64,000 nt of DNA from Plantago major (taxonomy: Eukaryota > Streptophyta > Magnoliopsida > Lamiales > Plantaginaceae): the NCBI GenBank assembly GCA_026545765.1, contig CM048841.1, forward strand, positions 75,390,217-75,454,216. The letters run 5' to 3'. A program made the position numbers and the translations under genes. Of the stretch, positions 52,222 through 63,221 are shown in pieces (position 1 is the first letter of the stretch; each line of letters starts with the position of its first letter). The notes under the pieces are model-generated. The model ran no database searches. It saw only the letters and a list, made by a program, of their open reading frames with translations, and was not told where the DNA came from.

Positions 52222-52798
52222 CACTTATAATCAAATGTATGTCATGTATATGTTACTAGCTATATATTATCTATCCTATGCAGAAGAGTTGCAGTATCGC
52301 AAAAAACAGATTCGATATTCAGATCAATTATACACAACATGATCATAAACTCCATATCCTAGAGATGCATAACCATTACTATTATCTATTATAGCCATTC
52401 CCAACAACAAATTTGCATAAATTGAGCAGTAATGAGCCTTGAAACAGTTTTACAATGATGGATTCATCTGACATAGTATAACAGCACCAATCTAAACTCT
52501 CAATTTACACTGTAATCTCGTTCATGAATAAAAAAGCACACAGATACATTTATTATCAAATACATTCCACGGATATGCTACTAGCTATAAATCATATAAG
52601 CTAAACAGAAACATTGTAATATAGCAAAACAATAAATTCAACGATAAGATCAGTTAAATATGCGAAGAATTGTAAACTTCAGAGAAGATGTGCATAAACA
52701 TTAGTACATTACTAATATAGCAATTTGTTACAGCTAATTTGCATCAATCAATCAACAAAACCTCGAGAAGCTAAAAGAGAATAGATAGCCAGCAAGCA
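52222..52798. other. Intergenic and 3' flank of the Dpb3-like gene
   Basis: No further coding exon. Words such as GCCTTGA.ACAGTTTTACA.TGAT occur here (about 52437) and at about 51630, hinting at an old local duplication on either side of the hAT insertion. Confidence 0.5.
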
Positions 52799-53224
52799 CT
52801 AGGTTGTTTTCTGGAAGAAAGCATCAATAGACTTTGTTGCAAAAGGAATGGACTTCTTCTTAGCAGCATCGGACCTCGATTTCGCCCGATCCTTCGCCAC
52901 TTGCTGATCTGGCAGCTCAGGAGCCGCCGGAAGTGAATCCAGCAGGAAATCGGCCGTCGGACGGTGGCGTTTAACAGCCACGCGCAGATGTTCGACACGA
53001 ACAGTCTTCTTCTTCTTCTCGATCGCGACTCGAGCCGATTTCTCAGCCAGGAACTGAAGGAATAGCTCAGTGGAGGAAGCGATGAGGAAAAGAGCTTCCG
53101 AGTTGACCCGGCCGATGTCCTTGTCGAGTTTCATAATGTTTTTAACTCGCCGAGTCGGGATCTGGAGCTGGTTTGACTCGGACATGGCGTTAGGGTTCTG
53201 CTCTGGTTCTTCTAGCTCAGCCAT
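52799..53224 (-). CDS. Histone-fold protein, NF-YC13 / Pol epsilon subunit Dpb3 type
   Basis: Single exon of 141 aa. Residues 21-98 form an NF-YC/H2A-type histone fold (IPTRRVKNIMKLDKD, NSEALFLIASSTELFLQFLA, HLRVAVKRH, DFLLDSL). KLDKD and the FLAEKSA helix resemble Arabidopsis NF-YC13/DPB3-2 much more than the CCAAT-binding NF-YC core. The likely job is pairing with a Dpb4/NF-YB-type partner as a small subunit of DNA polymerase epsilon or a chromatin-accessibility complex in the nucleus. Residues 105-129 are basic and low complexity. The tail ends SIDAFFQKTT, where I133-D-A-F136-F137 resembles a PCNA-binding box without its glutamine. The start is supported by the acidic MAELEEPEQN opening and the E2F-type site 74 bp upstream. 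Convergent to MAP65. A CCAAT-binding role is less likely but not excluded. Confidence 0.9.
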   Translation of the reverse strand: MAELEEPEQNPNAMSESNQLQIPTRRVKNIMKLDKDIGRVNSEALFLIASSTELFLQFLAEKSARVAIEKKKKTVRVEHLRVAVKRHRPTADFLLDSLPAAPELPDQQVAKDRAKSRSDAAKKKSIPFATKSIDAFFQKTT

Positions 53225-53297
53225 TAGAGAGGATTTTCACTTTTCCGGTGAATGAAAATGGAAATGAGAAGTTTGGGGGATTTATCTGGATGGTAGT

Positions 53298-53309
53298 TTT
53301 GGCGGGAAA
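53298..53309. promoter_or_regulatory. E2F-type site upstream of the Dpb3-like gene
   Basis: TTTGGCGGGAAA matches the E2F consensus TTTSSCGS on both strands and lies 74-85 bp before the start codon. Two TGGGCC/GGCCCA site II-type words lie further upstream (53342-53347 and 53387-53392). This combination is common on S-phase and growth-linked plant genes. Confidence 0.7.
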
Positions 53310-53453
53310 CTAAGGCGCTTCTTCGGAAACTAGACATCCCATGGGCCTAACTTAAGATGTCGCAGCCCACATATGCTCATCTTTTCGGCCCAATTATAAA
53401 TTGTTGCCTTGTTCTAGACTTTTAGTATGGTCGACTTTTTATAGTGCGGGAAG

Positions 53454-53834
53454 TAGTCTTTGTTATAAGTCGGCGCTACAGAAGCGCTCGACTCATTTCG
53501 GCTCGATAGTTTATTTCAATGAAATGAATTTACTTCACGCTGCTTTCAGATTTGTTATCGATCGTTAAGAGTAATTTTTTTAATAAATTTATATTTTTTA
53601 TACATATTTTTAATATTTTTATAGATAAAGCTCGTTAAAGCTCGATAAGGCTCGTTAAAGCTCGTAATTTTCGAGTTGGTGAGCTCGAGCTCACATATGT
53701 TACTCGAGCTCGAGCTCGAGCCCGTTTTTTTACTCGTTTTGTTAACGAGCCGAGCTCGGGCTCGGCTCGTTTGAGCTCGAGCTCGAGTCGAGTATCACAA
53801 TACTCGGCTCGGCTCGGCTCGTTTAACAGCCCTA
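53454..53834. mobile_element. Non-autonomous hAT element (GCTCG-rich)
   Basis: Ends TAGTCTTTGTTATAAG and inverted CTCGTTTAACAGCCCTA. Flanked by GCGGGAAG (53446-53453) and GCAGGAAG (53835-53842), an 8-bp duplication with one change. The interior, especially 53630-53820, is a dense run of GAGCTCG/CGAGC words. Confidence 0.65.
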
Positions 53835-53859
53835 GCAGGAAGTATTATCTTGTCACGGG

Positions 53860-54560
53860 TAGGACTGTGCAAAAAAACCGCCCGTCTGATCCACCCGCAC
53901 AAACCGTCCACCCTTACTCGCACCCGCCGACTAATTTTTTTCTAAAAATTTTGGTGGGTTAAAAGTATTTTTAATCCGTCATTAATGGGTGGGTGGCGGG
54001 TTGAACGGGTACAACCCGCCATTGTATGTATTAAAAAGATATGTATATTTGTGAATTTAAGTAACTAAATCTAATTACATAAAAGTAGTCAAGTAGTAAA
54101 CTATTTTATATTTGATGGCCAATTCTCCTACTTAATTTGTTGTTGTTAATTTGTTAGGACATAATCAATGAGTAATATGTTGTATCAATGTTGTAAATTT
54201 GCTTACAGTTATCTATGTTAATCGCCATTTATTGCATGCCCTTCTCTATTTTGTTGCAACCTTCTGAGGACTGCATGCTTCTGCTTGATTTGTTGATTTG
54301 CTAGATTATATATATATATATATATATTAAGTAGTTGATATTATAATTGCTATCTAGATAGAGATAAAGAATAATACACCGATAATAGCAATACGCAATC
54401 TATGTTCACCCGCCAAACCGCCCGTCATTAAATCACCCGAATTGTTATGGGTTGGAAAAATATTCAACCGTCTCGGTTTATAATTATAATCACCCGTCAT
54501 AGGTGGGTCGGGTTGAATTTTCATAAATACCCGTCCATACCCATCCGCGCTCACCCCTTA
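53860..54560. mobile_element. Non-autonomous hAT element (CCCGCC-rich)
   Basis: Left end TAGGACTGTGCAAAAAAACC, right end inverted (GCGCTCACCCCTTA), with GTCACGGG at 53852-53859 and GTCACGGA at 54561-54568. Subterminal zones are full of ACCCGCC/GGCGGGT words. Contains a (TA)n tract near 54308. Begins only 25 bp after the previous hAT. Confidence 0.72.
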
Positions 54561-54568
54561 GTCACGGA

Positions 54569-54950
54569 TACTTCAGTTTTCAAATGAAGAATTATTTTAT
54601 CCAGATTATAGAGATTGAAATTAGACGAATTTGGTTATAGACTTAATAAATAGAAAAGAAATACTAACATAATGTGACATTGCAAGAAGTTATAGTCCAA
54701 TTAAATAAAAGTGAATAAAAATATTTATTTCTTGTGCAATTACTATTTTTTTTATTATACACTAATGAAAATATGACAAATGGTATTAGTGAGTTCTTAA
54801 ATAGAAGAAATAAAAGAAAATTCATTCCCAAATTTGTTGTAATAATTACTATCGGTCAAAATCGTGACATGGAGCATAAGGAAACAATTTTGGGTATAAT
54901 ATTATGCTAGAGAGAGATTGATCAAAACAACATATCTCAATGTATACTCG
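54569..54950. other. Spacer between hAT elements
   Basis: AT-rich, nothing recognisable. Confidence 0.5.
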
Positions 54951-54951
54951 G

Positions 54952-57046
54952 TAGGGTTTAACGCTGGCGGGTATTGACGTGTATTTACAAAAAATCAAAC
55001 CAACCCACCTATGGCGGGTGATTATTTGTCCGACCCACGGCGGGTAGAATAAATTTTCAACCCGCGGCGGTTCGGGTGATAACAATGGCGGGTGGGTTGG
55101 CGGGTGGATTGGCGGGTAGATTACTACATCAACATATCCATCAAATTAACAAAATATTTTGAAAACAAGTAAAATGATGAAGTACCATTTTTACTTATGT
55201 AGTTTCTTAGTTTATACATGAAATAACTGTTGGTCCAGATAACGGTAAAGTAAAAGACTAGAGGAGGGAGGGTGAATAGTCTTTTAAAACTTTTGTCGAT
55301 AAACACAGCTTCTCAGATATCTGTGAAGATTTCTGATACTTAATTTCAGAGAGCGGGAGACTTTTCTATGATAAGTCCACGTGCTCAGCAAGATAGGTGT
55401 AAATACTTTGCAAGGTAAATTAAGCAAGTAATAAGATGCAGAAAGTAAATAACACAAGTCTTTTTATAGTAGTATCTCAAGGTGGCGTAATCCTTCAACT
55501 AATCCACTTCGACCTTTCTCAGACATAGAATCCACTAAGACAGATTAATGAGGTAACCTTACAAGTATCTTCTCTTGATTCCTAAATACACTAAGTTCTC
55601 AACCAAGTGTTCCCCCTGAGTTATTCCCCGGCTTTCACAGCCAAGTACTTCCTGTACTCAAAAACCTTTTGAGCTATTCCTTAGTTTCCTAAACTAAGTA
55701 CTTCATATGCTCAGTAACCTTGGAGTTATTACTTAGTTTCCCAAACTAATTACTTCGTGTACTCCACGCCGATTAAGGTGTTGGTTTTAAGGTAGTTTGT
55801 CAGGTGAGCTTCTTTAATAACTTGTTCAGTTATGCAGATAGCTCTATGAATCAAGTATACTTAATACACTTTGCAATGTATGGTATCTTGTTCTTTACTG
55901 ACCCAATTCTATGATAAGTGTTCAAGAGAATGAATCTGAAATCTTAGTTCAACTCTTTCATAAATAACAATGATTGTTAAGGATCAGGACACTTATAACT
56001 TTTGTGCTATTTAGAATCAAGAGCTTTGGTCGCAACATAAAGCTTGAAGGTAAGTAGTGTGCTTGAGAGAACTTGTGAGAGTAATCAGTGTAAGTTCTGT
56101 GTGTTCTAAGGTGTGTTCTCAAGCAGTCTAAGTGTTGATATTTATAGATGAATTTAAGTGTCGTTTGAATAGTATCCGTTAGGCTTAAATCAAATTCAAA
56201 CTATTGATATCTGAGTATAGTACTGTAGTACGTTTTTCTTCTTCTTCAGAAGCTACTGTTTTTGTTCAGACATCTCTATCCGCGCATTTAATGCATTGTA
56301 CTATACTTTTGCCATGTAGTGCCAACGGAACTATGCATGGTATCAGAGATCTTTATACTATCAGATTTCTCTGATACTGTGCACGTCCTTTTCAAGAGAT
56401 TATCACAACTCCATATATCACTTGTTGAAACAACTTGTTATTATATATTTCTTTTCAGAAACATAGTTTGTCCAAGGTATATGAGCGTAGATATCTGTGA
56501 GCACTTTCCTTGTCTCAGAAACCTTTTATTTCTCAGATATCTTTTTGCAACACTGTTTATTTAAAAACGCTTGTGTCTTTAAGATATCTGGTCATAGGTA
56601 TCTGGAAACCTTTGTCTTCAGCAATCTTGTGCAGTCTTCAAATCTTCAAATCCTTTGAACTTTTCATGCTGGATGCCTTCTTCTTGGTCTTCTTTTTAGA
56701 AAATAAAAATTACATTCAGAGATCTAACATCCTATACAAGATTGGCTAGACTATCATACTTAGTGAGTTTCCTCTTTTACAGTGTTCAAGTGAATCAAGA
56801 GTACTAACCACCTTTCTGAGCTAAGATAAGTCATTAAGTTGCTGATCAAAATCTAAACCGATATTCCTAACAATAACCCTAGCTTTATTTTTATTAATTT
56901 ATTATATATTTCTATATATTTATTTAAATGACAACTAATTTATTTAATATATATACATTTTTTGTTATGTAAATAATATGGCGGTGGGGCGGGTGGGTTG
57001 CGGTGCACCCAACCAACCCACCACCCACCCACCAGTTGGCGGGTTA
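54952..57046. mobile_element. hAT-like element interrupted by a solo LTR, right end missing
   Basis: Left end TAGGGTTTAACGCTGGCGGG and GGCGGGT/ACCCGCC words at 54960-55110 and 56980-57050 match the family at 53860-54560. The solo LTR at 55228-56872 splits it. No matching right end or 8-bp duplication was found, and the sequence stops resembling the family near 57050, where the minus-strand coding blocks begin. Confidence 0.55.
55228..56872 (+). mobile_element. Solo LTR, 1.6 kb (LTR retrotransposon fossil)
   Basis: Begins TGTTGGTCCAG and ends TTCCTAACA, with a perfect 5-bp target duplication ATAAC at 55223-55227 and 56873-56877. Length (1645 bp) and the GAGGAGGGAGGGTGAATAG word near the start resemble long LTRs of Maximus/SIRE-type copia elements, from memory. 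A TATTTATAG box near 56140 suggests plus orientation. The flanks inside the hAT element show it inserted there later. Confidence 0.85.
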
Positions 57047-57311
57047 CAATGAAAGTTCAGATAACTTTTTCAAGATAAAACAACAATAAGGTACAGTCAG
57101 CAAGATACAAGAGATTACATAGTAAATTAGGACAACAGGAGTAACCAAGCTCCAAGTAGACATCCTAATAAACTAGTCTTCAAATCTTCAGCAGCTCCAA
57201 GGATCAATTTGCATACTCCCTATCTCCAAATCTTTTGATATCATCTGAGTAGTCATAGAGTAAGGTTCTGACTAACATCTCAGTGTCTCTGGCATAACCA
57301 CATACTTCTTT

Positions 57312-57764
57312 TTATGATTTGGTGGGATTTTTCTTGGCAAAGTGTTTGACCCATAAATACTTTCCCCATTTCCAGGCATGCTCAATTCTGATATCTGATA
57401 GCTTGAAGTAATCATATATGATCCTCAGATATCTGATGTCACCCTTGTATTGATCTTCAGTCATGTAGAATGACTCAAAGGGTTCCACAGCAAGTCTTGG
57501 CCTTGTGCCTGTTCCAGTGAGGTTTGGGACTTTATGCACATCATCAGGTTTTCCGTAAGGACATTCATCATTAAGGTCCTTCCTCATGGCTTCAACTCTC
57601 TTGACAACTTCAAAATCCAACCAAGCTTTGACATGATTGGTGTTGATCAAGATTGGCTTGTCTTTTCTCCTTGCCATAAGTTGTTGATGGATGGGTACTG
57701 GGAATCCTTTTTCATTTACAAGCAGGTGCTTGAGTTCCAGTATCCATTCCTCTGATGAATACAC
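57312..57764 (-). other. Open coding block, function unknown
   Basis: 150 residues with an Arg/Lys-rich body and a C-terminal stretch YLRIIYDYFKLSD...WKWGKYLWVKHFAKK. Aromatic-rich and globular-looking, but not recognised. It is the leftmost block of the minus-strand region, followed by what may be its 3' flank (57060-57311). Confidence 0.4.
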
Positions 57765-58291
57765 CTGTAGGAGGAGGAGTTGTTTTTAGTCTTCACATAC
57801 TCAATTCTGGCTTCTTCTGGCCTGAGTGGAAGTTGACATTTTCTTCTTTCATCTCTCAATCTATTCCTCCTTTGCCTTGAGTTTTCCCTTGGATTGCTTG
57901 AAGAACCACCCTGGATTGACTTGGTATTTCCAGAGGGTGTTTTAGCTGCCAAAGGCTTTGCAGTTATGGGCTCAATTAGGCTATCAATTTTTCTTTTTCT
58001 GTGAAGAGGAGCTTCATCTTCATCAGTCTCTTCATCATCATTATCAAGATTAATTCTTGTGAGAGTTTTGCAGCCTTCTTCATTGCCCAGGGATTTGATT
58101 TGGCCTTCTTCTTCTTCTTCTTCTTCTTCTTCTTCTTCTTCTTCTTCTTCTTCTTCTTCAGAAGACTCATCAATCCCTCTCACTTGTCTTCTCATTGGAG
58201 CCTTGGTACTCCTTGGAGGTTTCTGTGCCATGGCCCTTGTTACCATTGAAGTTCCTTCAGTTGGTTTCTGGGAAGTAGTTATTATTTGCAA
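57716..58291 (-). other. Open coding block with poly-glutamate tract
   Basis: About 191 residues. The start TEGTSMVTRAMAQKPPRSTK is basic, then comes a run of about 18 Glu (58106-58160, GAA repeats). Further Asp/Glu and Arg-rich segments follow. Low complexity and probably disordered. Function unknown. Confidence 0.4.
58106..58161. repeat. (TTC)n microsatellite
   Basis: About 18 TTC units, encoding the poly-Glu run of the minus-strand block. Plus-strand poly-Ser and poly-Phe frames are by-products. Confidence 0.95.
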
Positions 58292-59208
58292 AGCAGCTTG
58301 ACTTGAGGAGAGCTCATTGATTCTGAGTGGTGGCTAGGAAGTGTTTCTTCTTCCTCTCTGAGCAGCACCAGCTCCAGATTTCTTCTTATATCCTTCTCCT
58401 TCTTCCCATTCCCCCGACTTTGAGGTCCAGATTTGTACAATCCTTCCCTCTTAGTCATTGTTGGCTGACTAAGTCTCATAAAGGATTCTGAGAGAGACTC
58501 AAAATGTCCTTGTAAGCAGTTATAGGCAGTGACCAACTTCTGAAGTTCAGCTTTGAGCTCCTGATTTTGTTTGATAAGTTCATTTTCCTTATCAGTGAGC
58601 TCTGCCAATGGGCCTTGAATGGCATCTGCTTTTCCAGTAGCATAGCTAGCTTCTTCAAAAGCTTTTGCAGCCAAGTTTTGGTCATCATCCCTAGCCATGC
58701 CTAGGTCTTTCTGAGCAATGACCAGACTGGTTGTCCTCTGAGTGATGAGCTCAGTGAATGTCTTCATTTCTGCAGGGACTGATGCAGTGGCGGCTTTATC
58801 TTGAGAAAACAACTCCTTTTTCAATTTGGCCAGTACTTGATATTTGTTCAAGTATTCATTGGAGTTGACATTTGGCAGCTTGCTGAATATCTTAGGGGCA
58901 ATTAGCTTCCTTTTCAAATGAGAAACCGCTAAGTGTTCATTGCGGTGTTCTGCCAATTTCTTCTCTTCTTCATCATCTGAGTCATCAGCCCAGTGATCTT
59001 CATCCTCTTGGACGTTTTCAAGATTTTCTAGTCCAACAACCATCTCAGAGATGGGCTTCTTTCCTTTCAGAGAGGAGGATGGTATGTCTTTTGATGGTGA
59101 TGCAGCCTTAGCATCATGCTTTTCTTCAGATACTTCTTCAGTATCTAGCTCCTTAGCAATGGCATTTACAGCATCCTGGAGCTCTTTGACTTCAAAGTAA
59201 GCTACCAT
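58282..59208 (-). other. Open coding block with coiled coil
   Basis: 308 residues. An acidic segment (EDEDHWADDSDDEEEKK) is followed by a helix-forming stretch with heptad-like spacing (AELTDKENELIKQNQELKAE) and a Ser/Arg-rich end. Coiled-coil proteins of this kind occur in plant retroelement gag or accessory ORFs, but no family was recognised. Confidence 0.45.
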
Positions 59209-59640
59209 TTCTTGTAAGTATTGATCTTGAAGCTGATTAAGCTTATCTCTGGATTTAGCTAGCTCTTATTCCAGTTGAAGATGGAGTTGTTATTCTTCTT
59301 CCAACAGTTGTGTGAGTTGAGCAGCTCTGGCTTGTGTATCTGATATTTTATGAGTGGTGTTCTCAGAGTGCTCAACTACTTGTTCAGTAGAGTCCTTGTG
59401 TTGGGGAGATGGATGGGTAGATTTCTGAGGAGATGGAGGAGGGGATTGTTGTGATGTCCTCTTAGTGTGCTTTTCAGCAGCTGAGGTATTATTTTCTTGT
59501 GGAATCCATCATGTCCCTGGTGCAGGGGCATCATCATCATCTTTCTTATCCTCATCCTTGTGATGGTCAGAAGGAGGATCTTCATAATTGTTCTCATCAG
59601 TCTCCTTCTCTTCGTCATCTTCAGAGACCAGATTGATCAC

Positions 59641-60081
59641 TTATGGAATAGTGATCATTTGCCCATTTACCTCCTCGTGTTCAGAGTGTATGCATTGTAA
59701 GGTCTGGGGCAAAGTAGGCTTGAATGCCATCTGCATTCTGGTCTGACCATCTGCCTTCTCAAAAGCTTCTATGAGCTTGTGTGCAGCTTCTTTGATAAAG
59801 TCCTTATGCATCAGAGTAGCAAAGGAGTACTGCTCTGTTGGGAATATAGCATGGACATAATTCTCCAAGTCAAAAGCTCTGACTCTTCTCAATTGGTGAT
59901 CAGTCACCTTTGTTAATTCAGTCAGATCTGAGCTTCTGAGCTTTTGCCACTTTCTGAAACACTTGAGATGTTTCTTTAGTGTGTGGTTCTTGAAGAATGT
60001 GAGCAGATCTTCTGTTGAGAATGCAGAAGCCTTTTGCACACTAGTTTGAGCCTGAAAGAAAGAGTTTTGAGTTAGATTCAA
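59641..60081 (-). other. Open coding block, function unknown
   Basis: 146 residues, start MNLTQNSFFQAQ. Contains LLTFFKNHTLKKHLKCFRKW and an alpha-helical middle. Globular composition, not recognised. Its upstream side abuts the CACTA element at 60177. Confidence 0.4.
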
Positions 60082-60176
60082 AACTTGTGTAGATATTTGA
60101 GTATTTGTGTAGTTAGGTTTCTGAGTTACCTGAATGATTACATCAGGCTCAGAGACTTGTACTACTGAGGTAGGGG

Positions 60177-61220
60177 CACTACAAGAATTCTGAGGTAAAA
60201 CGATGGAAAGGGGCGACGGATTTTATCCGTCGCCCCTGTAGCGACGGATCGCTACTTGGGCGTTTGATTCTATCCGTCGCTTCTTGACGGATAAAGGTTA
60301 TCCGTCGCTACAGAGCGTTGACCAAAAAAAAAAAAAAAAAAAAAAATTTTTAGCGACGGATAGATTTATCCGTCGCTACAAGGCCAGAAAATTAAAAAAA
60401 AAAAAAAATTAGCGACGGATAGATCTAGATCTATCCGTCGCTAAAAACCTAAAAAAAATATAATATATCTCCTCCACCACCTCCTTTTCTCCACTACTTC
60501 TCCTCTCCTCTTCCCCCCTCCACCACCTTTCTCCTCCCACCACCACCATCTCCTCCCACCACCACCATCCTCCACCACCACCATCTCCTCCACCACCTTT
60601 CTCCTCCCACCACCACCATCCTCCACCACCACCTTTCTCCTCCCACCACCACCATCCTCCTCCTCCACCACCTCCTTTCCTCCACCACCATCTCACCACC
60701 ACCACCACCTCTCTCCTCCCACCACCACCACCCTGCCACCACCACCATCTCCTCCACCACCTCCTTTCCTCCACCATCCTCCTCCACCACCATCTCCACC
60801 ACCACCACCTCTCTACTCCCACCACCACCGCACCACCACCCTGCCACCACCACCATCTCCTCCACCACCACCACCCTGCCCCCCCCACCCCCCCCACCCG
60901 TCCCCCCCCACCACCTCCCACCCCCCCCGGCACCACACCCACCGCACCACCACCGGTGTCCGTGTCTGAATAATCCAGATAAAAAAAAAAAAAATGGGCG
61001 ACGGATAGATCTATCCGTCGCCCCATAATCATTTTTTTTTTTTTAAATAAGGTCAATCCGTCGTCAATCATGAATTGACGGATTTTTATCCGTCGCCACA
61101 GCTCCAGGGGGGCGACGGATTTTTTATCCGTCGCCCGATCCGTCGCCAGAGCTGGGGCGACGGATAGATGGGCTGTAGCGACGGATCTATCCGTCGCTAC
61201 AGCCCAGATTTTTTGTAGTG
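60177..61220. mobile_element. Non-autonomous CACTA element, copy 2
   Basis: Begins CACTACAAGAATTC and ends TTTTTTGTAGTG, with GGG at 60174-60176 and 61221-61223. Same family as 30659-31838: matching termini, GCGACGGAT/ATCCGTCGC subterminal repeats and a CCA-rich core at 60465-60955. No transposase. Inserted into the minus-strand coding region. Confidence 0.92.
60465..60955. repeat. CCA/CCT trinucleotide-rich tract inside CACTA copy 2
   Basis: CCACCACCACC with TCTCCTCCC spacers, running into a C-homopolymer-rich stretch at 60880-60935. It produces 126-287 residue Trp/Gly/Val frames that are artefacts. Confidence 0.95.
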
Positions 61221-61223
61221 GGG

Positions 61224-62540
61224 GTTCCTCAGATATCTTGTTGAGAGGTGGGGACTTGGTAGTCTGGTCCAAATCAACCTTTCTTTCTGCTTGAACCTGA
61301 GATCAGAAACATAACACTTAGGAAATTTTATCAAGAAAAATTTTATTGACAAGTCAGATATCTGAGAGGTCAATTACCTCCGTTGGAGGCTCAGATACTT
61401 GTCTCTTAGAGACTTGTGCAGTCTCTGGAATCTTTTCTTGTGATGAAGGCCTTGATGCCTCATCAATTTCCATATGTTGTGAGGATTGAGTGGGCAACTC
61501 CTCAACAACTTCTACTTCTTTTTGAACCTGTTAAGTAGAATGTGTTAGTTTGAGAAAAATGATCAGAGATTTTGTTCATTGAAGAATATAGATATCTGAA
61601 TGAAATACCTTCTCTTCAGAAGGTTCAGATACTCGTTCTTCAGAGACCTTGGAAGTCTCTGGATTCCTCTCTGAAGAGATAGACTTTTCAGTCTCTTCAT
61701 TTTTCTTCTCAGTTGGAGCCTATTAGAAACAAACACTTATTGGTCAAGTGTATAAAGCACATATCTGAGTTATATCTTTAAGAAACCATTTTCTACCTGT
61801 GAGACAGGCTCCTGTTCCTTAAGTGGTGAAGCTATGGAAGCCTCCTTCTCAGATGCTGAGGTAAACTTTGCAGCTTCCTCTTGTTGTTGTGTTTCTAAGT
61901 CAGCCTATAACAAAGAAATTATAATAAGTAACAAGATTTAGGCATAAGTTATCACAAGTAAAGTGTTAAACCATTCAGCTACCTGAGCTTTGTCACGCTG
62001 ACTGGTCTCTGGAACTTGTGAAGTTTCCATGCATTGGTCTTGTTGTTCTTGGACCACTTCTTTGTTGGAAGTTTCAGGTGCTTCAGACCTTTCCTGAGTA
62101 TGCAACTCAGTTGCCTCCCCTGATTGATCATTTTGAGTAGATGCCTCAGTTTGATCCCTCATATTGAGTTGGGGAACCTGTTCTTTTCTGAGATTTTCTT
62201 GACAATGAAAGATCTTTGGTATCTGTAACTCAAGTACCATTTCAGCAGTATCCACATCTGGCTGTTGTGGTTGTTATGCTTGAGACAGACTGTTGAGTGT
62301 TGAGGCAATGGCAGTATCCTCCAACACTAAGCTATCACTCATCAGAGCATCTTCAATATGCTTCAGTCTTTCTTGCTATGACGGTGTAATTTGTCCAGTG
62401 ACCTTGGACAAATTTGCTTCTCTAGCAACCTTTGAAACAGGTGCTTGTTCAGCAACCTGTGGTGCAGGTTCTTCTTCAGATACCTCTACACTAGTTACTT
62501 TTTCATTAACCTTAGCCCTTTTTTATTTCTCTAGGACTTG
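61224..62540 (-). other. Series of short Glu/Gln-rich exon-like blocks
   Basis: Successive short open stretches on the minus strand carry related words (EVSEVPETS, SEVSEKEPV-like, QDQCMETSQVPETS). They alternate with gaps of about 80-100 bp whose edges read GT...AG. The units look like internal duplications of one exon-intron module. Low complexity and probably disordered. No function assigned. Confidence 0.45.
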
Positions 62541-62729
62541 AGACATGACTAAATCATCATCTTCATTGGCAGAGCTCTCATCAGCATTAGGAACTGATTG
62601 GTCTATAATCCCTGCGATTTCTGCAAATAGGGCTTGGTATCTATCACTACATCCTTTAGCAGTATTGATAAGTTCATCAACAAGGCTTTCGGCAGTAGTT
62701 TTGACATTTCTGAAAGCACTTTCTCTTGC

Positions 62730-63212
62730 TTAGTCTATTTGTTCAATAGTCGATACCTCTTTTGCAGCATTGATGAGTTCATCAGTAGTGGTTGCAGGTA
62801 TCTGGGAATCGATACCCTCAATGAGTGTGTCCTCTGATTTACCAGCAGACTTCTTTCGAGAAGTTATGGGCTTTTTGGTCGCAACCATTCCCTTAGATAC
62901 CTCTTCAGTCTTTCGCTTCTTGGAACCTTTCTGAGATCCAGTAACCTTTCTCATCAAGTTCGTATACTCATATTTGTAGAGTAGGTTATTGTTGGCTATG
63001 CCAGCCTTCTCTCTGAGCTCAATGCCAAGCTTCTCCAGCAAGTAGCATATCTTTAGACCATAACTTACTGTGGCCTTTGGATCAGCAAGTCCCTTAGTGA
63101 TTTTAGGCTCGAAGCCTTGAATCTTCTTCACAAACTTCATAAATGCGTACTTGCCCCAATTGAAAGGGTTTTCCAACCTTTTGTCTTGTTGTTGCAACAA
63201 GAACATCATCAT
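62730..63212 (-). other. Open coding block, retroelement-ORF-like
   Basis: 160 residues. NPFNWGKYAFMKFVKKI and YGLKICYLLEKLGIEL precede a Lys/Arg-rich, nuclear-signal-like segment (KGSKKRKTEEV). It follows directly on the block at 63222-63581 and looks like the same ORF family. Similar to plant retroelement accessory ORFs by impression only. Confidence 0.45.
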
Positions 63213-63221
63213 CCAGCGTTC

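Noticed and set aside
52799-53224. Canonical CCAAT-binding NF-YC
   Set aside because: The KLDKD and FLAEKSA features and the short IDAFF tail fit the Dpb3/NF-YC13 group better than the NF-YC core.
58001-58301. Plus-strand poly-Phe and poly-Ser frames
   Set aside because: Antisense readings of the (TTC)n repeat. The minus strand holds the long open block.
60409-61272. A 287-residue Trp/Gly-rich frame on the minus strand
   Set aside because: Same artefact in CACTA copy 2.
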